Below, piece by piece: positions 44,706 through 53,534 of a DNA stretch of 64,000 bases. Positions within the stretch are counted from its first letter, which is position 1. Each line of letters opens with the position of its first letter. Source of the stretch: Mucilaginibacter mali. Lineage in GTDB: Bacteria > Bacteroidota > Bacteroidia > Sphingobacteriales > Sphingobacteriaceae. The translations under genes were made by a program, and so were the position numbers. A model generated the notes under the pieces. It had not been told where the DNA came from. It was given only the letters and a program-made list of their open reading frames with translations, and made no database searches. The stretch spans positions 2,356,001 to 2,420,000 of the forward strand of contig NZ_CP054139.1 in NCBI RefSeq assembly GCF_013283875.1, read 5' to 3'.

Positions 44706-46044
44706 ACGATACGAGTGGCGCTTTTTGGTGCGTGTATTCGCACTGTTTATTACCTTAACGGCAGCGGCGTTTTTGGTTGTTGGGGGGCTTTTTATTTACC
44801 TGGTATTCGCGGTACCATTGATCGTTTATCAAATGGTAGACCTGATCCGCTTTCAGAAAAAAGCGCAGGATGAGGTAAGTCAGTTTGTGGAATCGATACA
44901 CTATCGTGATTTTTCACGCCATTTTGATGAGCGCCGCGCCCCTACAGAGTTGAAGCCACTGCGCAAGGGGTTTAACGAGATCAACAGCACCTTTAAACTT
45001 ATCAGCCGCGAACGCGAGACCCAATATCATTACCTGCAAAAAGTGTTGGAACTGGTGGATACCGGCATCCTGTCGTACGATTCGGAAACCGGTGAAACTG
45101 GCTGGATCAACGAATCGTTTAAAAAGCTGATGACAGTCCCTTATTTAAAAACTATCCATTCGCTGGAAAAAAGGGAGCCGGCGCTGTATGCCGAGGTGAT
45201 TAACCTGAAGCCTGGCGACAGTAAAGTGGTATCCATGACCCGCAATCAGCAACTAATAAAGGTATTGGTTACAGCCAGTGTGTTGCGTAGCGATGACCGT
45301 TTGTATAAATTACTCGCCTTCCAAAACGTAAGCGAAGCGCTGGACGAAACTGAATCGAAGGCATGGCAAAAGCTGCTGAACGTAATGACGCACGAGATCA
45401 TGAACTCGGTAGCGCCTATCTCATCACTGGCCGATACGTTAAAAAACCGGCTACAAAGTCCGGAGATTGCCAACAGCGCGGTAAGCAGCGAACTGGAGGA
45501 CTTGGAATTAGGTATCGATACCATTAAGCGCCGCAGCGAAGGCCTGCTGAAGTTTACCGAAAGCTACCGTAATTTAAATAAGATCACCAAGCTTGATCTT
45601 AAAAAGGTGTTGGTCCGTAATCTTTTCGAGAACCTGAGTAACCTGATGCAACCAACGCTTGAAAAGAAGCATATCGAACTGGAGATCATTCTGCGCGACC
45701 CGATGCTGGCCATCGAAGCGGATATTAACCTGTTGGAGCAGGTAGTGATCAATCTGCTGGTAAACGCAATTGAAGCGGTGAAGGACCGTGAAGAGCCACG
45801 CATCACCCTATCGGCCGAGTTACAGGCAAATAATAAGACGATTGTAAAAATTGCCGATAACGGCGTCGGTATGCCGCCCGAGCTTTTGGATAAGATATTT
45901 ATTCCGTTTTTTAGCACCCGCAAAACGGGCAGCGGTATTGGGCTTAGCTTATGTAAACAGATCATGCTACTGCATAAGGGCAATATCCAGGTGCAATCGG
46001 TAGAGGGAAAAGGATCGGCATTTTTGCTACAGTTTGCGCCGTAA
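44695..46044 (+). CDS. Sensor histidine kinase partner of the NtrC-type regulator
   Basis: 449 aa. Two membrane helices (about 9-28 and 30-48) with almost no periplasmic loop, so it probably senses the membrane or a cytoplasmic cue. A linker, then a PAS-like domain about 110-215 (LELVDTGILSYDSETGETGW). H-box MTHEIMNSVAPI with His233; ATPase motifs NLLVNAIEAV (N box), IADNGVGMP (G1) and GSGIGLSLCKQI (G2). It overlaps the regulator gene by 11 bp, indicating coupled translation. A GTCATTGCGAAG-type repeat follows its stop. Confidence 0.93.
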   Translation: MIYKRYEWRFLVRVFALFITLTAAAFLVVGGLFIYLVFAVPLIVYQMVDLIRFQKKAQDEVSQFVESIHYRDFSRHFDERRAPTELKPLRKGFNEINSTFKLISRERETQYHYLQKVLELVDTGILSYDSETGETGWINESFKKLMTVPYLKTIHSLEKREPALYAEVINLKPGDSKVVSMTRNQQLIKVLVTASVLRSDDRLYKLLAFQNVSEALDETESKAWQKLLNVMTHEIMNSVAPISSLADTLKNRLQSPEIANSAVSSELEDLELGIDTIKRRSEGLLKFTESYRNLNKITKLDLKKVLVRNLFENLSNLMQPTLEKKHIELEIILRDPMLAIEADINLLEQVVINLLVNAIEAVKDREEPRITLSAELQANNKTIVKIADNGVGMPPELLDKIFIPFFSTRKTGSGIGLSLCKQIMLLHKGNIQVQSVEGKGSAFLLQFAP

Positions 46045-46060
46045 GTCATTCATAAAAATC

Positions 46061-46154
46061 ACGTCATTGCGAAGAGTGAAACGACGTGGCAATCCCCGGT
46101 ATGCAAAGCCGCTCTGCATTTTGGGAATTGCCACGCTACCGCTCGCAACGACGT
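46061..46154. repeat. GTCATTGCGAGG-family inverted repeat, second copy
   Basis: ACGTCATTGCGAAGAGTGAA to GGCAATCCCC on the left, GGGAATTGCCACGCTACCGC then TCGCAACGACGT on the right. Loop TATGCAAAGC-type, about 20 nt. It lies between the kinase and the FMN reductase genes, same phrase as 301-394. Confidence 0.8.
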
Positions 46155-46169
46155 ACTTTATATAAGCAA

Positions 46170-46697
46170 ATGAGTAAAACAATATTAGCCATATCGGGCA
46201 GTTTGCGCGATCGCTCATCAAATACGCAAATATTAAAACTCATCGGTACCTGGTTACCTGCGGATATCAGCTATGATATTTACGATGGCATGGGCGACCT
46301 GCCCCACTTTATTCCGGCGGCCGAGGATGAAGCATTTCCGAAAGCGGTACAAAGCTTGCACAACCAATTAGATGAAGCCGACGCTGTGATCATCTGTACA
46401 CCCGAATATGCCTTCGGCTTGCCGGGTTCACTAAAAAACCTGCTCGACTGGACAGTCGCCACCGGAAACTTTGTAGATAAGCCGGTAGCGGTCATTACTG
46501 CTTCATCGCAGGGCAGCTACGCGCACCCATCGCTATTAACAACGCTTGGCGCATTATCTGCAAACATAGTTGATGACGCGACTTTGCTTATCCCCTTTAT
46601 CCGCGCTAAAATGGATACAAACGGGAATATTACTGATGAAGCTACAGAACGGGAGCTACACACAGTAATTGATAATTTATTACAAGCCATTACGTAA
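46170..46697 (+). CDS. NADPH-dependent FMN reductase family protein
   Basis: 175 aa flavodoxin-like fold. FMN phosphate loop ISGSLRDRSSNTQIL at residues 8-22, then TPEYAFGLPGSLKNLLDW (flavin ring contact) and ITASSQGSYAHPSL. Members reduce flavins, quinones, azo compounds or chromate. Start at ATG 46170 (MSKTILAISGS); a longer frame from a GTG would read 28 residues through the intergenic repeat. Cytoplasmic. Confidence 0.9.
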   Translation: MSKTILAISGSLRDRSSNTQILKLIGTWLPADISYDIYDGMGDLPHFIPAAEDEAFPKAVQSLHNQLDEADAVIICTPEYAFGLPGSLKNLLDWTVATGNFVDKPVAVITASSQGSYAHPSLLTTLGALSANIVDDATLLIPFIRAKMDTNGNITDEATERELHTVIDNLLQAIT

Positions 46698-46702
46698 ATT
46701 TG
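46695..46702 (+). promoter_or_regulatory. -7 box overlapping the FMN reductase stop codon
   Basis: TAAATTTG matches TAnnTTTG and is followed after 4 nt by the ATG of the VF530-type gene, so that gene may have its own leaderless transcript. Confidence 0.4.
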
Positions 46703-46706
46703 CCAC

Positions 46707-46919
46707 ATGGCCGAACAACCCAATAACCCGCTGCATGGCAAAACGCTGGAAGCTATCCTAACCTTCCTGGTAGAAAAATATGGCTGGCCCGAACTGGGTT
46801 ACCGCATCCGTATCAATTGCTTTTTAAGCGACCCGAGCATTAAATCGAGCCTGAAGTTTTTACGTAAAACGGATTGGGCACGGAAGAAAGTAGAAGAACT
46901 TTTCCTGGAATCGATATAA
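46707..46919 (+). CDS. VF530 (DUF2132) family small DNA-binding protein
   Basis: 70 aa. The family pattern is complete: [20 protein letters not shown], then [24 protein letters not shown] then EELFL. Small helical protein with the VF530 fold, presumed to bind double-stranded DNA. It starts 9 bp after the FMN reductase stop; role unknown. Confidence 0.85.
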   Translation: MAEQPNNPLHGKTLEAILTFLVEKYGWPELGYRIRINCFLSDPSIKSSLKFLRKTDWARKKVEELFLESI

Positions 46920-46922
46920 AGT

Positions 46923-47414
46923 TTATTTCTTACACTCAACCGGCATAAAGCGGAACTTGCTTTTTGAAAAATCTATAGGCGTTTTAGGGTCGAAGTAAGT
47001 GCGGCCTAAATATTCGTAAATCCGTCCGCGGCCCATCACTAAGGTATCGCCCTTGTGTAATAAGGCAACCGGGTTGGCATACTTTTCCTTACCGGTTTTG
47101 CCGCTCTTAAAGCTATAATCAGCAAACAGTGTATCACCCCTAAATTCGCCCTTGATCAGATCCCCCGCCGTATTTTCGCGCGAAGCTACGGCGCTGTCGG
47201 CTTTTTGGTAGTTGATGTTCAACTGTCCTTTTATACTACCATACTTATCAATGTCAAACGTTAATGTGGCCGAATCGCCTTCTAACGCAGCTACATAACA
47301 ATGTTTGCCTTCTGATAAATGGCCCATATTTATCGCGTTGCTTTTTTTACCCTGGCCACAACTAAAAAGGAATATTGAAGCAACAAACGCTAAGGTGTAT
47401 ATTGGTGTTTTCAT
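46923..47414 (-). CDS. Putative lipoprotein of unknown function
   Basis: 163 aa. Lipoprotein signal: hydrophobic core then FLFSCGQGKK, with the lipobox Cys near residue 19. The mature part is beta-rich (YVAALEGDSATLTFDIDKYG and repeated threonine-rich strands) and resembles small lipocalin-like envelope proteins. No motif allows a function. Convergent with the VF530 gene, with only 3 bp between stops. Confidence 0.7.
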   Translation of the reverse strand: MKTPIYTLAFVASIFLFSCGQGKKSNAINMGHLSEGKHCYVAALEGDSATLTFDIDKYGSIKGQLNINYQKADSAVASRENTAGDLIKGEFRGDTLFADYSFKSGKTGKEKYANPVALLHKGDTLVMGRGRIYEYLGRTYFDPKTPIDFSKSKFRFMPVECKK

Positions 47415-47735
47415 ACAGTAAAACTAACTATATAGTTTTAAATATACTAATATTTATAAAATGCATAGGTTTGGGGGCATCACCATGTGTGTACCGGTTT
47501 TACATATACATATTTGTTCAATATGCTCCGGCAATAAAAGCATACTACCCTGCTTTGGCTAACAGTGGGTTTGTGCTTTGTAGTAAGTATCCTTACACGC
47601 GATGTGATTGGCCAGTTGCTGGCAGGTATTTTTATGGAGTACGGCTATAATCACCTGACTAATGGTTTTTGTGGGGGTGTTAATTGTGATGTTTGGATAT
47701 CGGGAAAAGGTTATTAAAACGGTTTAAATTTAAGG
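47415..47735. other. 321-bp gap with a possible degraded small ORF
   Basis: A stop-free plus-strand frame from 47538 to the TAA at 47715-47717 reads HTTLLWLTVGLCFVVSILTR, then DVIGQLLAGIFMEYGYNHLT and a Cys/Gly-rich end: one hydrophobic helix plus a short tail. It follows an in-frame TAA and has no ATG before it, only GTG 47565 or TTG 47571. Either a small membrane protein with an unusual start or a remnant. The rest is AT-rich and featureless. Confidence 0.3.
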
Positions 47736-48518
47736 CTATTGCCACCAGATGCGCTGCTCTTCTTTTCTTGCTTTGATGGATATTGGCTTTTCGGAATTTG
47801 CATCACGTAAGGTTTGCCATCCAAACGGCAGATATTTTTCATTAGGCGAGAACTCCCCTGCTCCAACATCTAAATTTCCTGAATTGGGTACTCTATAATC
47901 ACCCCAATTACATATTTTAATCGATTTCGTTTTATTATCTGTCCATATACCTACAAATTCATTATTAGTATAACCATCGGCATCCATTTCAGTATTATCG
48001 TAGTGCACCCTATTATCTTTAGTTAAATAAAAATCAGTCTTAAATACACCGCTAAATACCCCCGAAAAGGGTTCTGCATTATCTTCAATTAAAATATACT
48101 CGCCAATTATGGTATAATTACCAACAATACCTTTGCTTTTATACTCATTATCTACACCGTAACTTATGGATTTGTATTTTCTGACGTTTGAAACAACAAT
48201 ACTTCCTTTAAAGGAACATTTGTTATTGCCAACCATCGATTTACCATAAACCGCATAGCTACCAGCACTATCTTTAGTTACATTGATAAACTTTATACGT
48301 ATGCGCCGATAGTTATCACCAATAAATCCATACACAAATTTATTTTCCGTTTTAGTCCACAATTGCGAAAAATCATTATCGGTAAACTTGCCTTTCAATT
48401 CGACAGTCGAAAGGTGCACATTTTTTAATTTCGATGATTTAAACTTTTGTGATTCGGGTTGACAGAAACTTAATTTTGATAACAATATCAAAACCAGCAA
48501 AGGCATATTGATTTTCAT
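47736..48518 (-). CDS. Secreted protein of unknown function
   Basis: 260 aa from ATG 48518 (MKINMPLLVLILL); the upstream TTG is not needed. Signal peptide cleaved about after LSFCQ. Mature part is rich in beta-strands, Asn, Lys and Tyr, with repeated phrases such as NVRKYKSISYGVDNEYKSKG. No family recognised. AT-richer than its neighbours, single gene, possibly horizontally acquired. Confidence 0.65.
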   Translation of the reverse strand: MKINMPLLVLILLSKLSFCQPESQKFKSSKLKNVHLSTVELKGKFTDNDFSQLWTKTENKFVYGFIGDNYRRIRIKFINVTKDSAGSYAVYGKSMVGNNKCSFKGSIVVSNVRKYKSISYGVDNEYKSKGIVGNYTIIGEYILIEDNAEPFSGVFSGVFKTDFYLTKDNRVHYDNTEMDADGYTNNEFVGIWTDNKTKSIKICNWGDYRVPNSGNLDVGAGEFSPNEKYLPFGWQTLRDANSEKPISIKARKEEQRIWWQ

Positions 48519-48659
48519 TGATAGCAATATAGAAATTTTAGCAATAACATTTCTATATTAATCAATCTGCCAATTTGACAAGCCCCCACCCTTTGGTACA
48601 CGCATTGATATTGCACTGTTATACAATCAAAAAACAACAATCAAAAAAATATAACAGAT

Positions 48660-50549
48660 ATGACGCAAGAAAAAGGCACCATTTCGATACACACCGAGAA
48701 CATCTTCCCTATCATTAAAAAATTCCTTTACTCAGATAACGAGATCTTTCTGCGCGAACTGGTATCAAACGCGGTTGATGCTACCCAAAAAGTAAAACGT
48801 CTGGCATCATTAGGCCAATACAATGGCGAACTGGGCGAACTGCAGGTTGAAGTAGCTTTCGATGAAAATGCAAAGACCATTACCATCTCCGATAACGGTT
48901 TAGGTATGACCGCCGACGAGATCAAGAAGTATATCAACCAGATCGCATTCTCGGGCGCTACCGAGTTTATGGAGAAGTTTAAGGAAGCCAAGGATGCGAA
49001 CGAGATCATCGGTCGCTTTGGTTTGGGCTTCTACTCTGCCTTTATGGTGGCCGACCGTGTAGAGATACAGACCCTAAGCTACCAGGAAGGCGCTGAACCC
49101 GCCCATTGGACTTGCGATGGTAGCACCGAGTTTGAAATTGGCGAAGGTACCCGCACTACCCGCGGTACCGATGTGATATTACACATAAATGCCGAAAGCG
49201 AAGAGTTTCTGAGCAAATACAAATTACAGGAGATACTGGATAAATACGCCAAATTCCTGCCTGTCCCCATAAAGTTCGGTACCAATACCGAGCAGGAGCC
49301 TGATGGCGAAGATGCCGATGGCAAGCCAAAAACAAAGGATGTGGAGGTTGATAACATTATTAACGATACCAACCCCATCTGGACCAAGCAACCATCTGAA
49401 TTAAAGGATGAGGACTACCTGAATTTCTATAAGGAATTGTATCCGTTCAGCGAAGAACCTTTGTTCTGGATCCACCTGAATGTGGACTATCCGTTTAACC
49501 TCACGGGTGTATTGTACTTCCCTAAGGTGAAGAACGATTTTGAGATGACCAAAAACAAGATCAAACTGTTCTCGCGCCAGGTATTTATTACTGATGAGGT
49601 GAAGGATATCGTTCCGGAGTTTTTGATGTTGCTGCACGGGGTTATCGATTCACCGGATATCCCGCTAAACGTATCGCGCAGCTTCCTGCAGGCCGATAGC
49701 AACGTGAAGAAGATCAACAGCTATATCACTAAGAAAGTAGCTGACAAACTTTCAGACCTGTTTAAAGCCGACCGTGCCGCTTACGAAGAAAAATGGAGCG
49801 ATATTGGCCTGTTTGTAAAATACGGTATCATTAGCGAAGAGAAATTTTACGACAAAGCCAAAGATTTTGTATTGCTGACCAGCACCGAGGACAAAAAGAA
49901 CTATACCCTTAACGAATATAAAGATAAGGTGGCCGATGCACAGACCGATAAGGACGGTCAGCTGATCTATATCTACACCAACGATCCGGCCAAGCAGGAT
50001 GCGTTTATCCAATCGGCCAATAAAAAAGGTTATGATGTGTTGCTGATGAACTCACCGATTGATAACCACTTTATCAGTCACCTGGAGCAGAAGCTGGAAA
50101 AAACATCGCTGAAACGTGTTGATGCTGATGTGGCCGATAAACTGATCAAAAAAGATGATGCCCCGGCACACATCCTAACTGAAGAGCAAAGTGGACAGGT
50201 GAAAACCATCTTCGACAGCGCTATTAACAAACCGGCCTTTAAAGTTGAACTGGAAAGCCTTAACCCCGATGAACTACCGGTAACCGTAACCATGGACGAG
50301 TTTATGCGCCGTATGAAGGATATGGCAGCTATGGGTGGTGGCATGGGCTTTTACGGCAACATGCCCGATAATTATAAAGTGGTAGTGAACGGTAACCATA
50401 AACTGATCACCCGTATATTGCAAACCGAAGATACAGCCGAGCAAAGCCGCTTAGCCAAACAGGCATTTGACCTGGCATTATTGTCACAAGGTTTATTGAC
50501 CGGTGCAGATTTAACCGAGTTTGTGAACCGTAGTGTGAGCATGATATAA
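48660..50549 (+). CDS. htpG: Molecular chaperone HtpG (Hsp90)
   Basis: 629 aa, full length. N-terminal GHKL ATPase: Glu33 and Asn37 in LRELVSNAVDA, ISDNGLGM, GRFGLGFYSAFMVAD. Middle domain with FPKVKNDFEM and LPLNVSRSFLQ-like DIPLNVSRSFLQ (catalytic Arg). C-terminal dimerisation domain ends with QAFDLALLSQG. An acidic linker (QEPDGEDADGKPKTKDVEVD) is slightly longer than in E. coli. Followed by two hairpins, one a clear terminator. Confidence 0.97.
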   Translation: MTQEKGTISIHTENIFPIIKKFLYSDNEIFLRELVSNAVDATQKVKRLASLGQYNGELGELQVEVAFDENAKTITISDNGLGMTADEIKKYINQIAFSGATEFMEKFKEAKDANEIIGRFGLGFYSAFMVADRVEIQTLSYQEGAEPAHWTCDGSTEFEIGEGTRTTRGTDVILHINAESEEFLSKYKLQEILDKYAKFLPVPIKFGTNTEQEPDGEDADGKPKTKDVEVDNIINDTNPIWTKQPSELKDEDYLNFYKELYPFSEEPLFWIHLNVDYPFNLTGVLYFPKVKNDFEMTKNKIKLFSRQVFITDEVKDIVPEFLMLLHGVIDSPDIPLNVSRSFLQADSNVKKINSYITKKVADKLSDLFKADRAAYEEKWSDIGLFVKYGIISEEKFYDKAKDFVLLTSTEDKKNYTLNEYKDKVADAQTDKDGQLIYIYTNDPAKQDAFIQSANKKGYDVLLMNSPIDNHFISHLEQKLEKTSLKRVDADVADKLIKKDDAPAHILTEEQSGQVKTIFDSAINKPAFKVELESLNPDELPVTVTMDEFMRRMKDMAAMGGGMGFYGNMPDNYKVVVNGNHKLITRILQTEDTAEQSRLAKQAFDLALLSQGLLTGADLTEFVNRSVSMI

Positions 50550-50564
50550 AGAACCTCACCTAAA

Positions 50565-50583
50565 CCCTCTCCAACGGAGAGGG
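50565..50583. repeat. CCCTCTCC-type hairpin after htpG
   Basis: CCCTCTCC-aac-GGAGAGGG preceded by CCTCACCTAAA, a shorter relative of 41621-41641. It precedes the htpG terminator. Confidence 0.7.
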
Positions 50584-50588
50584 CTTAC

Positions 50589-50624
50589 AAAAGCCACCCG
50601 CCATAAACCGGGTGGCTTTTTGTT
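50589..50624 (+). terminator. Rho-independent terminator of htpG
   Basis: AAAAGCCACCCG pairs with CGGGTGGCTTTT around a loop of about 7 nt and runs into TTTTTG. Confidence 0.88.
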
Positions 50625-50735
50625 TGTTTAAACTATTACAGGTAAATTAGTTCTAATAATATATTGGTAAATATTTCTTTTACGTTTTATGGAATATGGC
50701 TACGCCTTACATCATACGATAAAAATTATATGATC

Positions 50736-51239
50736 ATGAAAATATTAAAGACCACATTACTTGCGCTGACCATTGCACTGGCCGGCACAAGTGTAAGCCA
50801 GGCACAAAGCCGGAAGGATAAAGTGGCTGCAAAGGAAGCCGCGATGCAAAAAATCTTAGAAAGCAAAAACTTCACATTTACCGCACAAACGGCAAACCCC
50901 ATGCGTGGCGGTAACGTCAATTTAACAGCGGAATATGATGTGCGCATAACGGGCGACAGCGTAATATCATACCTGCCGTACTATGGCCGCGCCTATGTGG
51001 CGCCGATGAACCCGACACAGAACGACATGCAATTTACGTCCACAAAATTTACTTACGCCAGTACCGCCAAAAAGGGTGGCTACGAGATTGTTATTAAACC
51101 CACAGATACTAAGGATGTAAGGCAAATGATATTGAATGTATCTAACAACGGCTACGGCACCTTAAGCGTAACCAACCTTAACCGCGACCCGATATCGTTT
51201 TATGGATTTATAGAAGAAAACAAAAAACCAAAGCAGTAA
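50736..51239 (+). CDS. DUF4251 domain-containing secreted protein
   Basis: 167 aa from ATG 50736 (MKILKTTLLALTIALAG); the longer frame begins in AT-rich leader. Signal peptide cleaved near SQAQ. The mature part shows the DUF4251 order: ESKNFTFTAQTANPMRGG, SVISYLPYYGRAYVAPMN, a beta-sheet core, and the end RDPISFYGFIEE. Common in Bacteroidota, function unknown, presumably periplasmic. Confidence 0.85.
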   Translation: MKILKTTLLALTIALAGTSVSQAQSRKDKVAAKEAAMQKILESKNFTFTAQTANPMRGGNVNLTAEYDVRITGDSVISYLPYYGRAYVAPMNPTQNDMQFTSTKFTYASTAKKGGYEIVIKPTDTKDVRQMILNVSNNGYGTLSVTNLNRDPISFYGFIEENKKPKQ

Positions 51240-51245
51240 GCTGAT

Positions 51246-51866
51246 TTAGCTTTCGATATAAAGTTCGCCGGTAGCAATGCCGGCCAACTCCTGCAGATTG
51301 TGGCTTACAATGATTACCGTAGTTTGCAGTTTATCCCAAAGTTGTTTAAGGTCGGCTAGTAAGCCGGCCTTTGTTTTTGCGTCGAGGGCAGAGAAGGGCT
51401 CGTCCATCAGCAGTAAAGCCGGTTTATTGGCCATGGCCCGCAAAATAGCCAGGCGTTGCTGCTGCCCGCCCGATAGGTAATCGGGTTTACGGTCGGCCAA
51501 TCCATCCAGGCCACCTATTTTTAGCAGTTCAGTTATCCATAATGCATCACTTGTGGCATATTCCAAATGGCGGCGGACGGTCATATTGGGAAACAGCGCG
51601 TAGTTTTGAAATACAAAGCCGGCTTTGCGCTGTTGCGGCAACAGGTTGATCCCGTTTGCTGTATCCAGCCAAACCTGATCGTCGATTACAACAAGGCCCT
51701 GATTCGCATGGGTCAATCCGGCAATAATTTTCAGGAAGGTTGTTTTACCTGCTCCTGACGGGCCGTGTATAACCGTGATACTGCCTTTTTCGGCCTGCAA
51801 TTTCACTTGCAGGTCAACTTGCCCATGGCCGGCCGTTAGTTTTTTATGGATCTCGGCTACTATCAT
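51246..51866 (-). CDS. modC: Molybdate ABC transporter ATP-binding protein (short form)
   Basis: 206 aa. Walker A GPSGAGKTT (35-43), signature LSGGQQQRLA, Walker B LLLMDEPFSALD and switch VSHN. It lacks the C-terminal TOBE (Mop) domain of E. coli ModC (about 350 aa), so molybdate feedback by that route is missing. Its ATG overlaps the modB stop by 4 bp, and the modABC order supports the assignment over a generic importer. Confidence 0.85.
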   Translation of the reverse strand: MIVAEIHKKLTAGHGQVDLQVKLQAEKGSITVIHGPSGAGKTTFLKIIAGLTHANQGLVVIDDQVWLDTANGINLLPQQRKAGFVFQNYALFPNMTVRRHLEYATSDALWITELLKIGGLDGLADRKPDYLSGGQQQRLAILRAMANKPALLLMDEPFSALDAKTKAGLLADLKQLWDKLQTTVIIVSHNLQELAGIATGELYIES

Positions 51867-52534
51867 TCCAGTGGACTTTTGGCTTTGTTACGATTAAAAA
51901 TAAATACGGCGGTTACGATAATAAACGTAAAAGCAAATAACAGCAGCGAGTAATTATTGGCCAGATGGTAATCCATACTCTCCACCGAATCGTAAATGGC
52001 GATGGATGCCACTTTAGTAACGCCGGGGATATTGCCGCCAATCATCAGCACCACGCCAAACTCGCCCATGGTATGCGCGAAGGTCATGACCATGGCCGTT
52101 AATACCGATGCTTTGATATTAGGCAGCAAGACCTGCAAAAAGGTTTCGCGTTCGCTTTTACCCAGCGTGTACGATGCCTGCGCCCATGAATGCGGCAAAT
52201 GCTGTAAAGCCGATTTGATAGGCCCGATCATAAAAGGTAAGCTGTAAATAACAGAAGCGAGTATCAATCCCGGGAACGAGAACACAAACTGAATATTAAA
52301 CGTATCATGCAGCCACTTCCCCACCCCATGCTGCGGACTAAAAGCGATCAGCAAGTAAAACCCCAATACCGATGGCGGCAATACCAGCGGCATGGTAATC
52401 AGTGCTTCAAGCAACACACGCAATACCGAACGGCCTTTGCTTAACCAATAAGCCAGCGGCAAACCGATAAGCAGCAGCAACAAGGTGGTGATACTTGCCA
52501 GCTTTACAGATAACCATATGGGCGACCAGTCCAT
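51863..52534 (-). CDS. modB: Molybdate ABC transporter permease
   Basis: 223 aa with five to six membrane helices. It has the import-permease coupling loop EAA motif (around FLQVLLPNIKASVLTAMVMT then FAHTMGEFGVVLMIGGN) and the start MDWSPIWLSVKLASITT of ModB proteins. Gap to modA is 5 bp. Inner membrane. Confidence 0.92.
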   Translation of the reverse strand: MDWSPIWLSVKLASITTLLLLLIGLPLAYWLSKGRSVLRVLLEALITMPLVLPPSVLGFYLLIAFSPQHGVGKWLHDTFNIQFVFSFPGLILASVIYSLPFMIGPIKSALQHLPHSWAQASYTLGKSERETFLQVLLPNIKASVLTAMVMTFAHTMGEFGVVLMIGGNIPGVTKVASIAIYDSVESMDYHLANNYSLLLFAFTFIIVTAVFIFNRNKAKSPLE

Positions 52535-52539
52535 GTTAG

Positions 52540-53292
52540 TTAGGGTATGATATAACCATATTTTTTTAGGATGCTTTTGGCAGGAGCGCTTAACGTGTAT
52601 TTATAAAATTTTTCGGCATTGACTTTATTGGTCGCTTTTTTAAGCAGTACCATGCCTTGCTGTATCGGCGCGTAAGTTTTAGTGTCGATACGCTGCCAGT
52701 TGATTTTGGTGGTATTGGCCGGATCCATCACCAGCGACTGTGTGGTGAAACCTACCGAAGCCACTCCTGTAGTAATGTAGGTATTCACCTGCGATATGCT
52801 TTCGCCGTAAACAAGTTTCGGTTTTACTTTATCCAGCAGGTTCAGTTTGGTCAGGGTCTCTTCCGCCGCGCGGCCGTAGGGGGCTATCGCCGCATTGGCT
52901 ATAGCTATTTTGCCCACCTGATCGGTAGTAATCAGTTTATCCCAATTTTTAAGACTGATGTTTTGTGTGGTACAAATGATCAGGCTGCCCAGGGCATAAA
53001 CTACCGGGGCTTGTTCGGTAAGTCCCGCATCCGATAATTTCTGCGAAAATTCCATATCTGCCGAAAGAAAAACATCGTAAGGCGCGCCGTTGGCGATCTG
53101 CGCTACCAGTTTGCCCGATGAACCGACGATAGGTTCGATAGTAACACCGCTGCGCTTTTTAAAATCATCGCCCAGTACTTTTATTACCGATTGCAGGTTG
53201 GCCGCGACTGCCACTTTAATGGTTTGGCCAAAGGTATTTATACTGACAATCAGCGCAATGACCGATACAAGAATATGTTTCCGGCTTGTCAT
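52540..53292 (-). CDS. modA: Molybdate-binding periplasmic protein
   Basis: 250 aa. Signal peptide up to NTFGQ (about residue 22), then VAVAANLQSVIKVL and GSSGKLVAQIANGAPYDVFL, the classic ModA oxyanion-binding stretch, followed by ADMEFSQKL. It binds molybdate or tungstate and delivers it to ModBC. First gene of modABC and downstream of the molybdoenzyme operon, 242 bp away. Confidence 0.92.
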   Translation of the reverse strand: MTSRKHILVSVIALIVSINTFGQTIKVAVAANLQSVIKVLGDDFKKRSGVTIEPIVGSSGKLVAQIANGAPYDVFLSADMEFSQKLSDAGLTEQAPVVYALGSLIICTTQNISLKNWDKLITTDQVGKIAIANAAIAPYGRAAEETLTKLNLLDKVKPKLVYGESISQVNTYITTGVASVGFTTQSLVMDPANTTKINWQRIDTKTYAPIQQGMVLLKKATNKVNAEKFYKYTLSAPAKSILKKYGYIIP

Positions 53293-53534
53293 TATATTGA
53301 GTGGTTTGCAGCACTAAGGTAAGGTTTTAATGATCGGCTTCAAAGCCATGGTGAATGCATCCTTAACGGAGGATAAAAAGAGTCCGAAAAAAGGTTAACA
53401 CAATGTAACACAATTTGGGTAATTTTTTAATTCAAAACACTGATTATCAAATAGTTAAATAAAAAAGCAATCAAAAACATGTTACACGGATATTTATGCT
53501 GTTTTAAACACAGTAAAAATGGATGATCCCCCAT
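53293..53534. other. 242-bp gap between modA and the molybdoenzyme gene
   Basis: AT-rich, no reading frame or inverted repeat. A near-consensus TACCTTAG lies on the minus strand about 25-30 bp before modA (around 53318), a possible modA promoter. No ModE-type palindrome and no Moco-riboswitch-like fold was recognised. Confidence 0.4.

Noticed and set aside
46086..46169. N-terminal 28-residue extension of the FMN reductase
   Set aside because: It begins with GTG and reads straight through the intergenic inverted repeat; the family N-terminus starts at MSKTILAISGS.
47375..47650. 91-codon plus-strand frame overlapping the lipoprotein gene start
   Set aside because: Starts inside the opposite-strand lipoprotein gene and shows no domain or sensible signal; only the other plus-strand frame there (47538-47717) looks even weakly coding.
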